A stretch of 64,000 bases of DNA from Dipteris shenzhenensis. Taxonomy: Eukaryota > Polypodiophyta > Polypodiopsida > Gleicheniales. The stretch is from the NCBI GenBank assembly GCA_047967505.1, contig CM106540.1; one strand, 5' to 3'. A program made the translations under genes and the position numbers. The notes under the pieces are model-generated. The model saw only the letters and a list, made by a program, of their open reading frames with translations, was not told where the DNA came from and searched no databases. This document shows, piece after piece, positions 48,901 through 53,459 of this stretch; position 1 is the stretch's first letter; the number at the start of each line of letters is the position of its first letter.

Positions 48901-49097
48901 GCAAAGCGGCACTTACATTGGAAAGCTTGGCTTCAGAACCACAAAACAGATCTCTTTTGCTTGCGTATGAACACACCTTTGCAGAGCTTGCTTTCCTCGA
49001 TGCCAGGTTATCTGATACATTTGCACGGATTCTTTGGGAGCTCAGCTCTAGATCAGATTCAAAGATTGCTACAGCTCGTGGTGTTTGGGGTTCATGA
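3730..49097 (+). CDS. LFR: LFR-like armadillo-repeat chromatin protein, eight exons over 45 kb
   Basis: Spliced CDS: 3730-3916, 25168-25337, 39277-39419, 43467-43723, 47683-47791, 48144-48282, 48436-48563, 48842-49097. It totals 1,389 bp and encodes 462 residues. Every junction has GT and AG borders, phases agree, and the frame stays open. The product matches plant LFR by recall: an N-terminal AT-hook core KRGRP (residues 19-23), then [56 protein letters not shown] and a C-terminal ARM array ending near ILWELSS. In Arabidopsis, LFR is a nuclear protein of SWI/SNF remodelling complexes acting in leaf and flower development. The start is the first ATG after an in-frame TAA near 3680, with G at -3 and +4. 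Introns are 21251, 13939, 4047, 3959, 352, 153 and 278 bp. Length is close to that of the Arabidopsis protein as I remember it. No lesion is visible. Confidence 0.9.
4536..4997 (-). repeat. Diverged solo LTR of gypsy family J
   Basis: 462 bp starting TG and ending CGTAACA, alignable from end to end with the J LTRs (6038-6431 plus 12365-12424, and 23823-24276): shared tcaatcacgggca, gccacatgtcttcattcta, ctctcttgggatatca, ccttgacattaa and tcaacttgagcgtaaca. The flanks are tttac (4531-4535) and tgtac (4998-5002), a duplication with one mismatch. Orientation follows J, which is a minus-strand element. It is older than J, judging by more indels. Confidence 0.8.
5540..5960 (+). repeat. Dispersed repeat R, copy 1
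   Basis: A block reading gctttaataatagcttaa, a CT tract (5591-5617), pyrimidine-rich DNA, tagcttagtaagcattgg, atttacccaag, gcttgagtattgatgag and aacat. The same ordered landmarks occur at 49980-50300 and, inverted, inside the LTR of element G at about 22500-22800. A C tract lies at 5890-5905. Identity of the family is unknown; ends are not defined. Confidence 0.5.
6038..6431 (-). repeat. Gypsy J 3' LTR, first part
   Basis: 394 bp of the left LTR. It is interrupted at 6431/12360 by copia A and resumes at 12365-12424. Joined without one copy of GATTC, it has the same 454-bp length as the right LTR. Confidence 0.9.
6432..6635 (-). repeat. Copia A 3' LTR
   Basis: 204 bp, TG...CA. Contains a perfect 28-bp palindrome at 6562-6589 with half-site CCTATGACTGTCTT. 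Confidence 0.93.
6734..10510 (-). pseudogene. Copia A gag-pol polyprotein, broken
   Basis: Reads ATG at 10510 leftward. Domains in order are gag (UBN2 type), CCHC knuckle, protease DSGAS, GAG-pre-integrase, integrase start, reverse transcriptase with YVDD, and RNase H. Two lesions are seen against copia B. Between LTA and YRLWDP, 111 codons are missing in frame (join near 8708), removing the third integrase catalytic residue Glu and the integrase C terminus. A TAG at 7271-7273 replaces the Trp codon of the KRHWEAVKG segment and separates most of RNase H. The protein cannot integrate DNA unaided. Elsewhere it is close to copia B. Confidence 0.92.
10511..12155 (-). other. Copia A 5' leader between priming site and gag
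   Basis: About 1.6 kb without coding sequence. It is alignable with the copia B leader (shared tcaacgatggacagttaggg and gcgccctggccaagcgtgg). Near the priming site it holds CGTACG-containing inverted motifs (11840-11905) and a 25-bp minisatellite of about four units (11943-12040, core gatgcgccgccctgctgcag). Open frames here are by-products of this GC-rich repeat. Confidence 0.7.
12142..12153 (-). promoter_or_regulatory. Copia A primer-binding site
   Basis: Minus strand TGGTATCAGAGC, the complement of the 3' end of plant initiator tRNA-Met, two bases from the 5' LTR. Confidence 0.9.
12156..12359 (-). repeat. Copia A 5' LTR
   Basis: 204 bp, identical by eye to the 3' copy, including the palindrome at 12286-12313. 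Confidence 0.93.
12360..12424 (-). repeat. Gypsy J 3' LTR, second part (after copia A)
   Basis: Begins with the second copy of the copia A target duplication GATTC (12360-12364), then 60 bp ending GAGTGTAACA, matching the end of the right LTR at 24276. Confidence 0.88.
12961..13631 (-). repeat. Copia F 3' LTR
   Basis: 671 bp from TGTTGGAAAA to CCTCTAACA on the plus strand. Its TGTTAGAGG-type start resembles the LTR starts of G, H and I. Confidence 0.88.
13645..15602 (-). pseudogene. Copia F pol remnant (integrase end, RT, RNase H)
   Basis: The integrase tail [20 protein letters not shown] is followed by a TAG near 15472, then a 591-codon open frame with RT motifs [22 protein letters not shown] and [12 protein letters not shown], and RNase H motifs [17 protein letters not shown] and [13 protein letters not shown]. 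The usual copia RT active-site YVDD reads YVEY here (14575-14586), so both catalytic aspartates are replaced and the enzyme should be dead despite the long open frame. The frame ends four bases before the polypurine tract. Confidence 0.9.
15603..15820 (-). repeat. Copia F 5' LTR, truncated
   Basis: 218 bp matching 13412-13631 of the other LTR with few differences. The remainder of the LTR and leader is deleted. Confidence 0.88.
16843..19845 (+). pseudogene. Gypsy J inverted segment: gag-protease-RT-RNase H-integrase start
   Basis: Plus-strand frames with shifts and stops. Gag (16928-17296) has [20 protein letters not shown]; a damaged zinc knuckle CFGCLQPH-stop-WKDC lies near 17370. Protease-like [16 protein letters not shown] is at 17531-17872 (DLAS instead of the usual DxG[AS]). 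RT runs 18230-18990 with [28 protein letters not shown] and [11 protein letters not shown], broken by a stop at 18400 and a shift near 18990. RNase H is at 18900-19337 ([17 protein letters not shown]). The integrase N terminus is at 19402-19843. Strand is opposite to J's LTR-defined direction. Confidence 0.87.
19846..20152. other. Unassigned DNA between the gypsy inversion and LTR H
   Basis: About 300 bp with no recognised domain. An imperfect hairpin tgcacct/aggtgca lies near 20075-20093. Confidence 0.4.
20153..21210 (+). repeat. LTR-like block H (probably solo LTR)
   Basis: Begins TGTCGTATGC with a spacing to GTGAGCCC like that in LTRs F, G and I, and contains a TATA box GCTATAAAAGGG near 20471 followed by a pyrimidine-rich transcribed-type region. 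It includes a 57-bp tandem duplication (about 20528-20641). No priming site follows and I could not find a target duplication, so the right boundary is approximate. Confidence 0.5.
21211..21531 (-). other. Probable gypsy J gag-proximal sequence, part 1
   Basis: Continuous with 23607-23807 once element G is removed, and followed on the minus strand by the J priming site and LTR. It should therefore be J leader or start of gag, but no diagnostic motif is visible and the frame is broken. Confidence 0.4.
21537..23601 (+). mobile_element. Element G: LTR retrotransposon reduced to LTR, leader and LTR end
   Basis: 5' LTR 21537-23182 (TGTTGGAAAGG...TTCTAACA), priming site TGGTATCAGAGC at 23183-23194, about 225 bp of leader, then 23420-23601, which repeats the last 181 bp of the LTR. 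The 5-bp duplication CAACG at 21532-21536 and 23602-23606 proves a bona fide insertion. Putative TATA boxes lie near 21862 (TTATATAGG) and 22051 (CCTATAAAAGG). All coding sequence and most of the 3' LTR are deleted. A copy of repeat R lies inverted inside the LTR. Confidence 0.88.
23183..23194 (+). promoter_or_regulatory. Element G primer-binding site
   Basis: TGGTATCAGAGC immediately after the LTR end TTCTAACA; complementary to initiator tRNA-Met. Confidence 0.9.
23607..23822 (-). other. Gypsy J leader with primer-binding site
   Basis: Minus strand TGGTATCAAAGC at 23808-23819 lies three bases from the 5' LTR. Leftward is leader or early gag sequence with no confident motif. Confidence 0.65.
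23823..24276 (-). repeat. Gypsy J 5' LTR
   Basis: 454 bp from TGATACG to CGTAACA, followed directly by CTATG. The priming site lies three bases to its left. Confidence 0.9.
24301..25060 (+). repeat. LTR-like block I
   Basis: Begins TGTTGGAGATCTCTGCTCC...GCGAGCCCC, like the starts of LTRs G and F, 20 bp beyond gypsy J's target duplication. TATA-like TTATAAAGG lies near 24493. No partner LTR, priming site or target duplication was found, so the end is uncertain. Confidence 0.45.
25168..25337 (+). CDS. LFR: LFR exon 2 (first conserved ARM block)
   Basis: Residues 63-119, following acceptor CTGCAG. Contains [19 protein letters not shown] and [16 protein letters not shown]. Its donor GTCAGC is weak; it was chosen because joining to exon 3 gives LLNV-VDDWRNI without gap or overlap. 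Confidence 0.88.
25338..25920. other. Start of LFR intron 2, unassigned
   Basis: No TE domain or repeat recognised. Confidence 0.45.
25925..26200 (+). repeat. Purine-only-like GA minisatellite
   Basis: About 270 bp of nearly pure purine on the plus strand built from ggagaggga, ggagatgga and agcttgatgga variants. The open frame across it ([18 protein letters not shown]) is a product of the repeat. Confidence 0.75.
26365..26735. repeat. Tandem duplication, period 183 bp
   Basis: Copy 1 starts at 26365 (tctagaagctacgtgatt) and copy 2 at 26548 (tctagaaactacatgatt). Both contain caataaaatctgtagaag, gagcgctgacag and ggtgcccttgtgtgggaccc. Confidence 0.85.
26972..27050 (+). repeat. Hexanucleotide microsatellite (ATACAG)n
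   Basis: About ten ATACAG units passing into ACATAC units. It precedes the minus-strand LINE 3' end and may derive from that LINE's tail. Confidence 0.95.
27180..27345 (-). mobile_element. 5'-truncated LINE 3' end, minus strand
   Basis: The reverse complement reads tagcactcagcaaaggcc, tttgcttcagcccatagtg, then gtctcgtaggcccgtgag and gcctcccaaag, matching the 3' end of the LINE at about 61898-62010 in the same order. Microsatellite DNA follows the 3' end, as for the other two copies. Confidence 0.8.
27400..29240 (+). pseudogene. Penelope-like element reverse transcriptase, truncated
   Basis: Frames 27403-27927, 28082-28522 and 28503-29240 form one decayed protein. The N-terminal part has [17 protein letters not shown]. 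The fingers have [20 protein letters not shown] and [17 protein letters not shown]. Motif A is [11 protein letters not shown], then a long insertion before motif [25 protein letters not shown]. This order, with PKxHK-type, LYT and GxxxGTxCA, is characteristic of Penelope-like elements (relatives of telomerase). A frameshift lies near 28500 and stops near 27617 and 27928. The element ends before motif C (YxDD), exactly where copia C sequence begins, so no endonuclease domain can be assessed. Confidence 0.82.
29270..31067 (+). pseudogene. Copia C RT-RNase H remnant
   Basis: RT motifs [38 protein letters not shown] and [10 protein letters not shown]; RNase H motifs [40 protein letters not shown] and [12 protein letters not shown]. 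It is broken by a frameshift near 29550, a TAA at 29906-29908, a shift near 30690 and a 9-bp duplication (AEYIAEYIA). The end, [12 protein letters not shown], equals the ends of copia A and B. Confidence 0.9.
31115..31342 (+). repeat. Copia C 3' LTR
   Basis: 228 bp, TG...CA. It contains an inverted repeat with perfect 10-bp arms cactaagtac/gtacttagtg at 31182-31204, and further AGTAC palindromes just upstream. Confidence 0.7.
31343..31622. other. Unassigned intron 2 DNA
   Basis: No recognised feature. Penelope-like sequence does not resume after copia C. Confidence 0.4.
31623..32020 (+). repeat. Diverged tandem duplication, period about 257 bp
   Basis: Copy 1 from ctgttcattggctaaagg and copy 2 (about 31880) from ctgttcagttgggtaaagg share gagggtttatga, gggagaattatgcag, ctcaagactagcaaggtaa and atcattttggtatgcc. 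Confidence 0.8.
32085..32262 (+). pseudogene. Copia D RNase H remnant
   Basis: Read with frameshifts, the plus strand gives [18 protein letters not shown], then YDTDWA and [10 protein letters not shown], the pattern RYLKGT..GL.Y....DADWAGD...GYCFSLG..V of copia RNase H. It is a different lineage from copia A, B and C. Short and decayed. Confidence 0.6.
32263..32713. other. Unassigned intron 2 DNA before copia B
   Basis: No reliable motif. It may be more of the copia D remnant, but nothing diagnostic is seen. Confidence 0.4.
32719..32921 (-). repeat. Copia B 3' LTR
   Basis: 203 bp, TG...CA. The 28-bp perfect palindrome is at 32848-32875, with the same sequence as in copia A although the surrounding LTR differs at many positions. 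Confidence 0.93.
33021..37130 (-). CDS. Copia B gag-pol polyprotein (1,369 aa)
   Basis: One uninterrupted frame. UBN2-type gag covers residues ~10-190, the CCHC knuckle [14 protein letters not shown] starts at residue 235, protease DSGAS is at 321-325, and the GAG-pre-integrase is near 448-490. Integrase catalytic residues are D510, D572 and E608 (SQNGASER), with the D-x35-E spacing of the family. RT has [19 protein letters not shown] and YVDD at 1051-1054. RNase H has [17 protein letters not shown] and [17 protein letters not shown], ending [10 protein letters not shown]. All expected catalytic residues are present, so the protein is plausibly active. Start ATG is the first in frame and reads MASGGSDSS, as in copia A. 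Confidence 0.96.
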   Translation of the reverse strand: MASGGSDSSILNIKKLEGAHNYALWAEQCLNVLLLKKIAKPIRVKGVKPSDMAADDWEELDLSARAAIMLTISDTLVFNVQAEKTSYGLWQRLEELYAQKSSASKVYWLKKLVDLRMKEGTAMTSHLSEFNAIFTQLITQGLNLDEEFKATFLLCTLPESWDTFKTTLSNSNVTLIYADVESSLLMEEMSTKNNAGSKSSNALQVQDRGRTQQKGRSASKSKSRSQSRGKKEIECFYCGKKGHVKSKCFEFIRDQKAKKAETKDAGNASKGKGKAKADDLDAVNVAAEDSDNDIHDVLCSSAVIAHALVIDGHNMHTSLLDSGASFHVTPHREWFTSYTGTHGVVHLGNNYACQIAGIGSIQIVFPDGRIFMLDGVRHVPQINKNLISTGLLDDSGYHTTFGDSKWVITDGQTVVAEGFKSDTLYPLYVSSVGNHVVAITELPKVSLWHSRLGHMSVKGMQELSHLGYLPPLSFSDLPTCDHCIFGKHSVTPHKRRTPQNRAPLDLVHTDLCEMPQLSLGGAKYFITFIDDATRKVWVYFLKHKGDALDAFKKFVAQVENRTGRRLKCLRSDNGGEYVSHAFVQFCQAKGIKQELTAPHNASQNGASERMNRTIQEKVRCMLSYAAIPHGFWAEAVQTAIHIINRSPNKALELKVPEEVWSGKPPSYKHLRVFGCECFAHIRKELRTKLDPKSIRCIFMGYGDEGEMGYRLWDPVKRKIIRSNDVIFKEDSVHKEPVQPVEYRRVIYDDVGQQRMPIYMQQQAAADHPVQEGIQAENQPDNFANDAPLDMPADGAVEQPDMVVQPPVMHEEQAGQQPNLEHLVRRSTRAQRPPARFVPRANNVADFIMLTDCGEPFSFKEAMGRTEKKKWEKAMQSEMDSLLQNDTWDLVQLPARRKVLPCKWVYKVKVDSNALPRYKARLVAKGFKQEKGIDFDEIFSPVVKMTTLRAVLALVAHEDMDLCQMDVKTAFLHGDLHDEIYMSQPEGYAVKGKEQLVCKLKRSLYGLKQAPREWYKKFDTFMQSQGYHRCETDHCLYTKRAKDGSLMLLILYVDDMLIASKSQHEISALKKQLHKSFDMKDLGDANHILGMRITRDRSKGLLFLSQKEYIDKVLQRFKMEGGKSISTPLPPHLKLSSKDSPRSDDDKAEMAKVPYASAVGSLMYAMVATRPDIAFAVGVISRYMANPGKRHWEAVKGVLRYLKGTKDLCICYGRQDALVHGFTDSDYAGNADNRKSTTGYIFTFAGGAISWVSRLQKCVALSTTEAEYVAATEACKEAIWLTRLVGDLGITGDMPVLHCDSQSAIMLAKNPVFHQKTKHIEVKYHFIREVLEDKRLELVKVHTDDNPADLLTKSLPTERFAHCRHIMGLG
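37131..38768 (-). other. Copia B 5' leader with priming site
   Basis: About 1.6 kb with no coding sequence. Priming site TGGTATCAGAGC (minus strand) is at 38755-38766, two bases from the LTR. Several CGTACG-containing inverted motifs lie at 38427-38465 and 38656-38700. GC-rich CTGCTG and CCCGCG repeats lie at 38460-38640. Confidence 0.75.
38769..38971 (-). repeat. Copia B 5' LTR
   Basis: 203 bp, identical by eye to the 3' LTR. The palindrome is at 38898-38925. Confidence 0.93.
39277..39419 (+). CDS. LFR: LFR exon 3
   Basis: Residues 120-166 plus two bases. Reads [18 protein letters not shown] and on to [19 protein letters not shown]. The acceptor is AAAG|GTTGAT and the donor CAG|GTACAG. An upstream CCAG five bases earlier would add the in-frame stop TAA or shift the frame, so the later AG is preferred. 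It lies only 305 bp from the end of copia B and about 370 bp before copia E. Confidence 0.82.
39420..39789. other. Start of LFR intron 3
   Basis: No recognised feature except short GACAGACA and GATAGACAGA tracts near 39722-39770, directly before the first recognisable copia E codons. Confidence 0.4.
39795..42814 (+). pseudogene. Copia E pol remnant
   Basis: Protease [14 protein letters not shown]-pre-integrase [14 protein letters not shown], integrase [18 protein letters not shown] and [11 protein letters not shown] (all three catalytic positions kept), [33 protein letters not shown] and YVDDLLL, RNase [19 protein letters not shown] and [12 protein letters not shown]. Lesions: TAG at about 40501, loss of roughly 80 codons at the start of RT before [11 protein letters not shown], a replacement of the RT-to-RNase H connection by unrelated DNA (41967-42335), and a TAG near 42594 in RNase H. 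Confidence 0.9.
41967..42335. other. Foreign segment inside copia E with CA microsatellite
   Basis: Replaces the expected RT-RNase H connection. It begins TGTTAGTTCACTAAC, has a pyrimidine-rich middle, tttttttggtgaaatcca, a (CA)n tract (42220-42272) and a 50-bp module repeated at 42959-43008. Confidence 0.7.
42916..43025. repeat. Second CA microsatellite with shared module and C tract
   Basis: (CA)n 42916-42960, then tgcacctacacccacaca and tacgtggtgtgcacacca, then a C-rich tract to 43025. The first 50 bp after the CA tract are the same as those at 42273-42320. Confidence 0.9.
43026..43466. other. End of LFR intron 3
   Basis: No recognised TE or repeat. Confidence 0.4.
43467..43723 (+). CDS. 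LFR: LFR exon 4 (signature block)
   Basis: Residues 167-252 plus one base. Acceptor TTTCAG, donor G|GTAAGT. Contains the family hallmark [13 protein letters not shown] and [18 protein letters not shown], then [17 protein letters not shown]. The start of the exon ([13 protein letters not shown]) is the variable linker of the family. Confidence 0.9.
43724..46199. other. LFR intron 4, unassigned part
   Basis: 2.5 kb with no coding domain. 45280-46150 is rich in TTGCTG and GTTGTG words without a clear period. Open frames there have no family motif. Confidence 0.45.
46200..46673 (-). mobile_element. LTR/leader fragment K2
   Basis: LTR 46466-46673 (208 bp; plus strand TGAACATATATG...GAATCCTCA), an excellent priming site (minus strand TGGTATCAGAGC, 46454-46465) and about 250 bp of CTCTCAA-rich leader. 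It corresponds to K1 at 850-1320. The LTR shares words with copia A LTRs (caccacaaac, ggatta-ggttttc), suggesting the same broad family. No coding sequence follows, so it is a 5' fragment. Confidence 0.75.
46674..47682. other. End of LFR intron 4
   Basis: A GC-rich, open-frame-bearing stretch (46680-47340) shows no recognised domain; I do not call a gene. Confidence 0.45.
47683..47791 (+). CDS. LFR: LFR exon 5
   Basis: Residues 253-288 plus two bases. Acceptor TTTCAG, donor GTAGGT. Reads [20 protein letters not shown] and continues to the NRIT segment, one ARM-type helical repeat. Confidence 0.88.
48144..48282 (+). CDS. LFR: LFR exon 6
   Basis: Residues 289-335. Acceptor AAGCAG, donor CAG|GTGTTT. 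Reads [20 protein letters not shown] and ends [14 protein letters not shown], one of the most conserved stretches of the family. Confidence 0.9.
48436..48563 (+). CDS. LFR: LFR exon 7
   Basis: Residues 336-377 plus two bases. Acceptor TGGCAG, donor TG|GTACTA. Contains [20 protein letters not shown] and RLRLASERW, typical ARM-repeat helices. Confidence 0.9.
48842..49097 (+). CDS. LFR: LFR exon 8 (C terminus and stop)
   Basis: Residues 378-462 and stop TGA at 49095-49097. Acceptor TTCCAG. Contains [39 protein letters not shown] and [12 protein letters not shown], ending ARGVWGS. The conserved C-terminal end argues that the gene is complete. Confidence 0.9.
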
Positions 49098-49979
49098 CAA
49101 GGTGGTCATGTCATCACAACTTCATTGTGGCTCAAATGGTACAGCACATATGAGAGGACTATGCAAATTTGTTTTGGTATAGGTAGCATTCTGTTGAATT
49201 AGAATGTTCAGTATGTCGAACATAAATGCCAATGTGCAAGAATGCTGATAATTTCAGTAGATGGAGGTGTATTTGTAAAAAACCATATGCTTTGCATAGC
49301 CTAATTTGTTCTGGAATTATTAACCAGGGTGACAACTAAGCTTTCCAATGATGATAACATATCTCAGTCCTAATTTTATCCCTGCGTGGGAGGGATGCAC
49401 TTCTTTACATCAAGAGAACAAGGGATTGCAAATTTGCTTCATACTCTTTCACACACAAGATTGTCCCATGTGCTAACGATTCCAATTTGTATTTTTCCCA
49501 TCCTTTAAATCTGCATTACCTTCATGCATGAAAGAACTCTTATCAGGCAGTTTTTGTCTGGGGGGGAGGGGCATTTGCGTGTAAACCATAAATGTTGTTC
49601 TTGATTGCATGATACCTTGGATACCTTTGCACTAGTTCGTGATTTCTTATATAAGCGTTTGCTCCAAAAATTATCTTCATTTGCAAAAAAGTTTTGTGTA
49701 GTTGTGTTAGTTTTGTTTTGTTTTGAGAGCTGACTTTGTTGTATGAGGCACTTATGCCCACAAGACATCTCATGGAGAACTCTTTTCCCCCATCATGTAT
49801 TTGGTGCCACCTCAAGTGTGGACTCGTTGCTCCATAACTGACTAGAGAGCGGAGAAGATACCAAGACCCTAACAGATTCATGCATGCGGGACTTGTCTTA
49901 GGCCCCAAGCTTCCAGCTTGCGACGCTAAAACTCCATTAACCGGCGGGTGCTCGATTATATAAGAGCTGCCATACCCAT
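49098..49979 (+). other. LFR 3' UTR and following DNA
   Basis: Directly after the stop. It probably includes the 3' UTR, but no polyadenylation site could be fixed. No TE domain is seen. Confidence 0.4.
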
Positions 49980-50400
49980 ACTAGTTTTTTTCCTTATATT
50001 TGCATTGGTTTATCTTTTGTTTGCTTGGTTAGCATTAGTGTTTCTTTTGCTTTTAATAATTAACTTAAATAATTCTCACTCTCGCATTTCTTTTTCTTAT
50101 TTTCTACTTTGTTATCTTCCTTTTTGTTTTTAGATTGGGATTTTAAAGCTTGGTAAGCACTCTGGGTTTACCTAAGAGATTCCTTATCTTTTGAAACCTA
50201 GATGGAAACTTATGCTTGGGTATTGATGAGAAACAATAGCTTTGCTTAGTAAGTTTTTTTAATTTTCCTCTTTTAGTCTTCATTTTGATTAATGGCTCTT
50301 ATAGATTCCTTTCTTCCCTTGTCTCTCTTTCTCTCTCCTTTGTTCTTTTGCTTGTTCTTATAAAATAATGTAAAAGTTGTAAGATTTGGATTTGTTTAAT
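49980..50400 (+). repeat. Dispersed repeat R, copy 2
   Basis: Contains ttttgcttttaataattaac, ttaaagcttggtaagcact, gggtttacctaagag, gcttgggtattgatgag and aacaatagctttgc, in the same order as copy 1 at 5540-5960. Confidence 0.5.
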
Positions 50401-50753
50401 TTATTCTTGTGAAGGAGTTTGTGAGTGTTTCACAACTCGCTTTTTAGCACTGTCCCGTTAGGGGCAGGCTATAGCAAGGAGACGGTTTCTTGTTTAAAGG
50501 GGCCATTTCATCCTTTCATAAATGAAACTTGCCTTATGGGTGTTTTCTTGATTATTCTTTTGTTTGCTTCCTCTTCATCTTCACATTTCTCGAGTTCTTT
50601 CATTGGCTTTCTCTTGAGTTTTGTATCTTCATGTTTCTTGAGCAATTTTATCCCTTTTTGAGTAGTTTCATCGATTTCCTGATACTTTGAAACTCATACC
50701 AATTCCTAATTGCTAGTTAAGGAAATATGATCAAGCTAATGTGACCTAAACGA

Positions 50754-51639
50754 TTGTCGTTCGCTTTTCAATTAAAAGAGCATTCCTCAAAAGGAATAGA
50801 TTTCCTTGAACGTGAATTACAAATGCAACTAACATTTAGTGAAAAAGAAGACACAAAAATTTGCATTGAATGCTACAAGCAAATCAAAAAAGACAAAATA
50901 CCAAAATACACGTCACCATACTGCATTGAAATGCAAAAGAAATTGCCAAAAATTTCAAAGTTGAGCGAACTAGAAGAAAGATTAGTTGCTCCTCGAAACA
51001 CGTTTGGCCAAAAATACCAATTTTTGAACTACAGGCAATACTTATTAAAGGTAGTATTATCAATGTGCATGCAAATACTAACATCATACAAACTGTACTT
51101 CCACGACCAATAGAAAATACGATGATAATAGGTGTAGCAAGATAAAGCATAAACTTGAGTACAAATCAATTTACACGAGCAGGCACATTAAGCCATATAA
51201 CATCATGAAAGCCCTACACATTCTTACATAAACACCACTCTACACAAAGTACAAAGTTGAGATCTCAAATTTGTGGATGTCACAATTTCATCTAAATTAT
51301 GAAATGAACAAAACAAATCGAACACATGATGACCAACAAGATAACAGTGCTAATATTGAAATATCTAATGAAGAGGCCATCAATGCTTGTACAGATACAC
51401 TGGTACATGGTTTCATAGACTGGGATGAATTTTTTGACATCACATCTAATATTATAACAATAGCGCCTTCACAAGAATACCATCCACTTGGATTTTTCAA
51501 AGATGAGGATTGTGAAGAATTAAGCTTTCCAAAATTATTCTATGGAAATGAGAGAGTGAAAATAGCAAAAGAGAGATTCAGTTACCAAAAAATAGCACAA
51601 ATAGATGAGCATGGATATGCCTTTGAATTACTAAAATAG
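50754..51639 (+). pseudogene. Helitron RepHel N-terminal remnant
   Basis: Plus-strand fragments read CIECYKQIKKDKIPKYTSPY, LSELEERLVAPRNTFGQ, (shifted frame) INVHANTNIIQTVLPRPIEN and GVAR, then KYKVEISNLWMSQF and ITIAPSQEYHPLGFFKD-EDCEELSFPKLFYG. The series CxxC...IP.Y...L..LE..LIAPR, then VNVP.N...T...LPR, then PL....D...EELSFP.IY.G is the N-terminal signature of autonomous Helitron proteins upstream of the HUH Rep domain. It has stops and shifts and ends before Rep; no helicase is seen. Confidence 0.8.
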
Positions 51640-51886
51640 AGACATGATAGTGCACTAGTCTCACATATGCCAAGTTGATCTATTATGTTCCATGTCCATG
51701 GTATGTGTTAAGGCATATGATCAAGAGCATTTGACACAAACTTGGAGGGTCAATTGATGTAACTTTTAGATTCACAATAAATGATGCTCAAATAAATGAT
51801 TTTGGCATGACAGATATTGCTTCTTTGTGTGTGCATTGTTGTGTTTTGGTTTATCTTTGTTTCCTGTGATTTTTAAAGATTTAGCC

Positions 51887-51889
<3 letters not shown>

Positions 51890-51939
<50 letters not shown>
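51890..51939. repeat. (CT)n microsatellite
   Basis: About 25 uninterrupted CT units, followed by a 500-bp C- and CT-rich low-complexity stretch to about 52430, including C tracts near 52145 and 52208-52219. Confidence 0.95.
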
Positions 51940-51941
<2 letters not shown>

Positions 51942-52565
51942 CCCCCCCACCCTAACCCTGCTGGCGCTACTCTCGACCTGTTGGTGCTGTTGGTTGTTGT
52001 AGCCCTATTATTGTTGTTGGTCGTCACCCCTCTCACTTGGCTCTATTGCCCCTCCCGCCTAGCTGCCTCCTCCCCTCTTGCTGTTGCTCCTCTTGCCTCT
52101 CCTCCTCGTTGGTGGTTGGCCTCCACCTCTCCCTCTACATCACACCCCCCCCCTCCCCCCAGCACCTCTAGTCTACCCTCCCTCCCCCCTGCGTAGCTTG
52201 CCTACCCCCCCCCCCCCCCACCCGTATAGCCAACCTACCCCACCCCCTCGCATAGCAGCATGCTATTGCTTTTGCATAGCAGCCCCCTATACCCCCCAAC
52301 CTCTACATCCTCCCCCCATGATTGCCTCTTCATCAAATCCCCCTTCCCAGTGCAGGACTAGGGTCCACAACTCCGAGAGTGCCTCCACCATGGGTGGGGC
52401 CTTCGTGCTCTCGCTCTCGCTCTTGTACTAGGACGTGTACAAGAAAGTAGCTAGAAGTCCAAGATTTAAGATTGAAGAAATGGGAAAGGGAGAACGAGAT
52501 AAAGCGACGGACAAAACCAAGAAAGACGACCAAAAAAATAGCAAACACAACTGAAACTCAAGGAT

Positions 52566-52800
52566 GTGAACATGCGCTACAATCGAAGCAGACTTGGGGT
52601 TGACAACAAAGTAAAGGCAGGATCCACCTTAGCCTCAGCTGCAACCTCAGTCTCTGCTTCTATATCTACTTCAACCCATGCTTCAGCTTTAGTTTTAGTT
52701 TCAGCACTCGTTGCATCCCCATCTTCAGCTTCAGCCTTAGTTTCAACTGCAACCTCTACATCCCAGCTAGAAATAATGCCAACCACATACCCATGACATC
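52566..52800 (+). repeat. Degenerate TCAGCTTCAGC-type minisatellite
   Basis: About 200 bp of six-base-periodic variants of tcagct and ttcagc. It gives a Ser/Ala/Thr/Val-rich open frame that I regard as repeat-derived. Confidence 0.6.
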
Positions 52801-53459
52801 GGCCTCTTCCCTATCCCCTGGGATAGGGTGGTTGTCACAGATTTCATCCCTCCCTTCCTCTCCGGTTAGAGCTCTCTCATGGCTTATGACACTTACTTCG
52901 GAGGTGCCATACAATGCTCCACATTACGCCTCGACCTTTCTCTCCCCTCTCCCTCTTTGTCAACCTGTGCGCCCACACTTAGTTGGGATTGCCTCATCTA
53001 TGCCACTATCATTTCCATATCTTCCCCAGCTCACCCAGTCACCACCCACTATTCAGCCTCATCCTCACACTTTTGTGCCACAGCCCTTCTAGTTTCAACT
53101 AGGACATGGACGAGCTGACTCACCAGAGGCCTAGGAGACCTTGCTTGTGGAGGTACACATTATCTATGTGCGTGACGTGGAGTTGACATGCTTCGCATAA
53201 CAAGAATAGATCCGCTTCATCGAAGAGTAAGAAAACTTCATACAGGACCAAGGTCGTGCCATTCGAGAGTAGGCTGATCTCATTTTAGGGACGCAGACAG
53301 GATATCTTGCAGCTCCAGCCTGCTGTCATAGCCATATGCACAGTCTCAGGGAGCAATCTAGTTGAGGCACTGATTGCGAGCATGCAATTTGTAATTGAGG
53401 AGACTTCAAAGAAGTTGGCCTTGTGCTTGCCCTCATTTCTTTGGTTATCTAGATGTAGT

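Noticed and set aside
52566-52796. Ser/Ala/Thr-rich frame resembling a secreted or mucin-like protein
   Set aside because: Six-base-periodic repeat; no signal peptide, no homology pattern.
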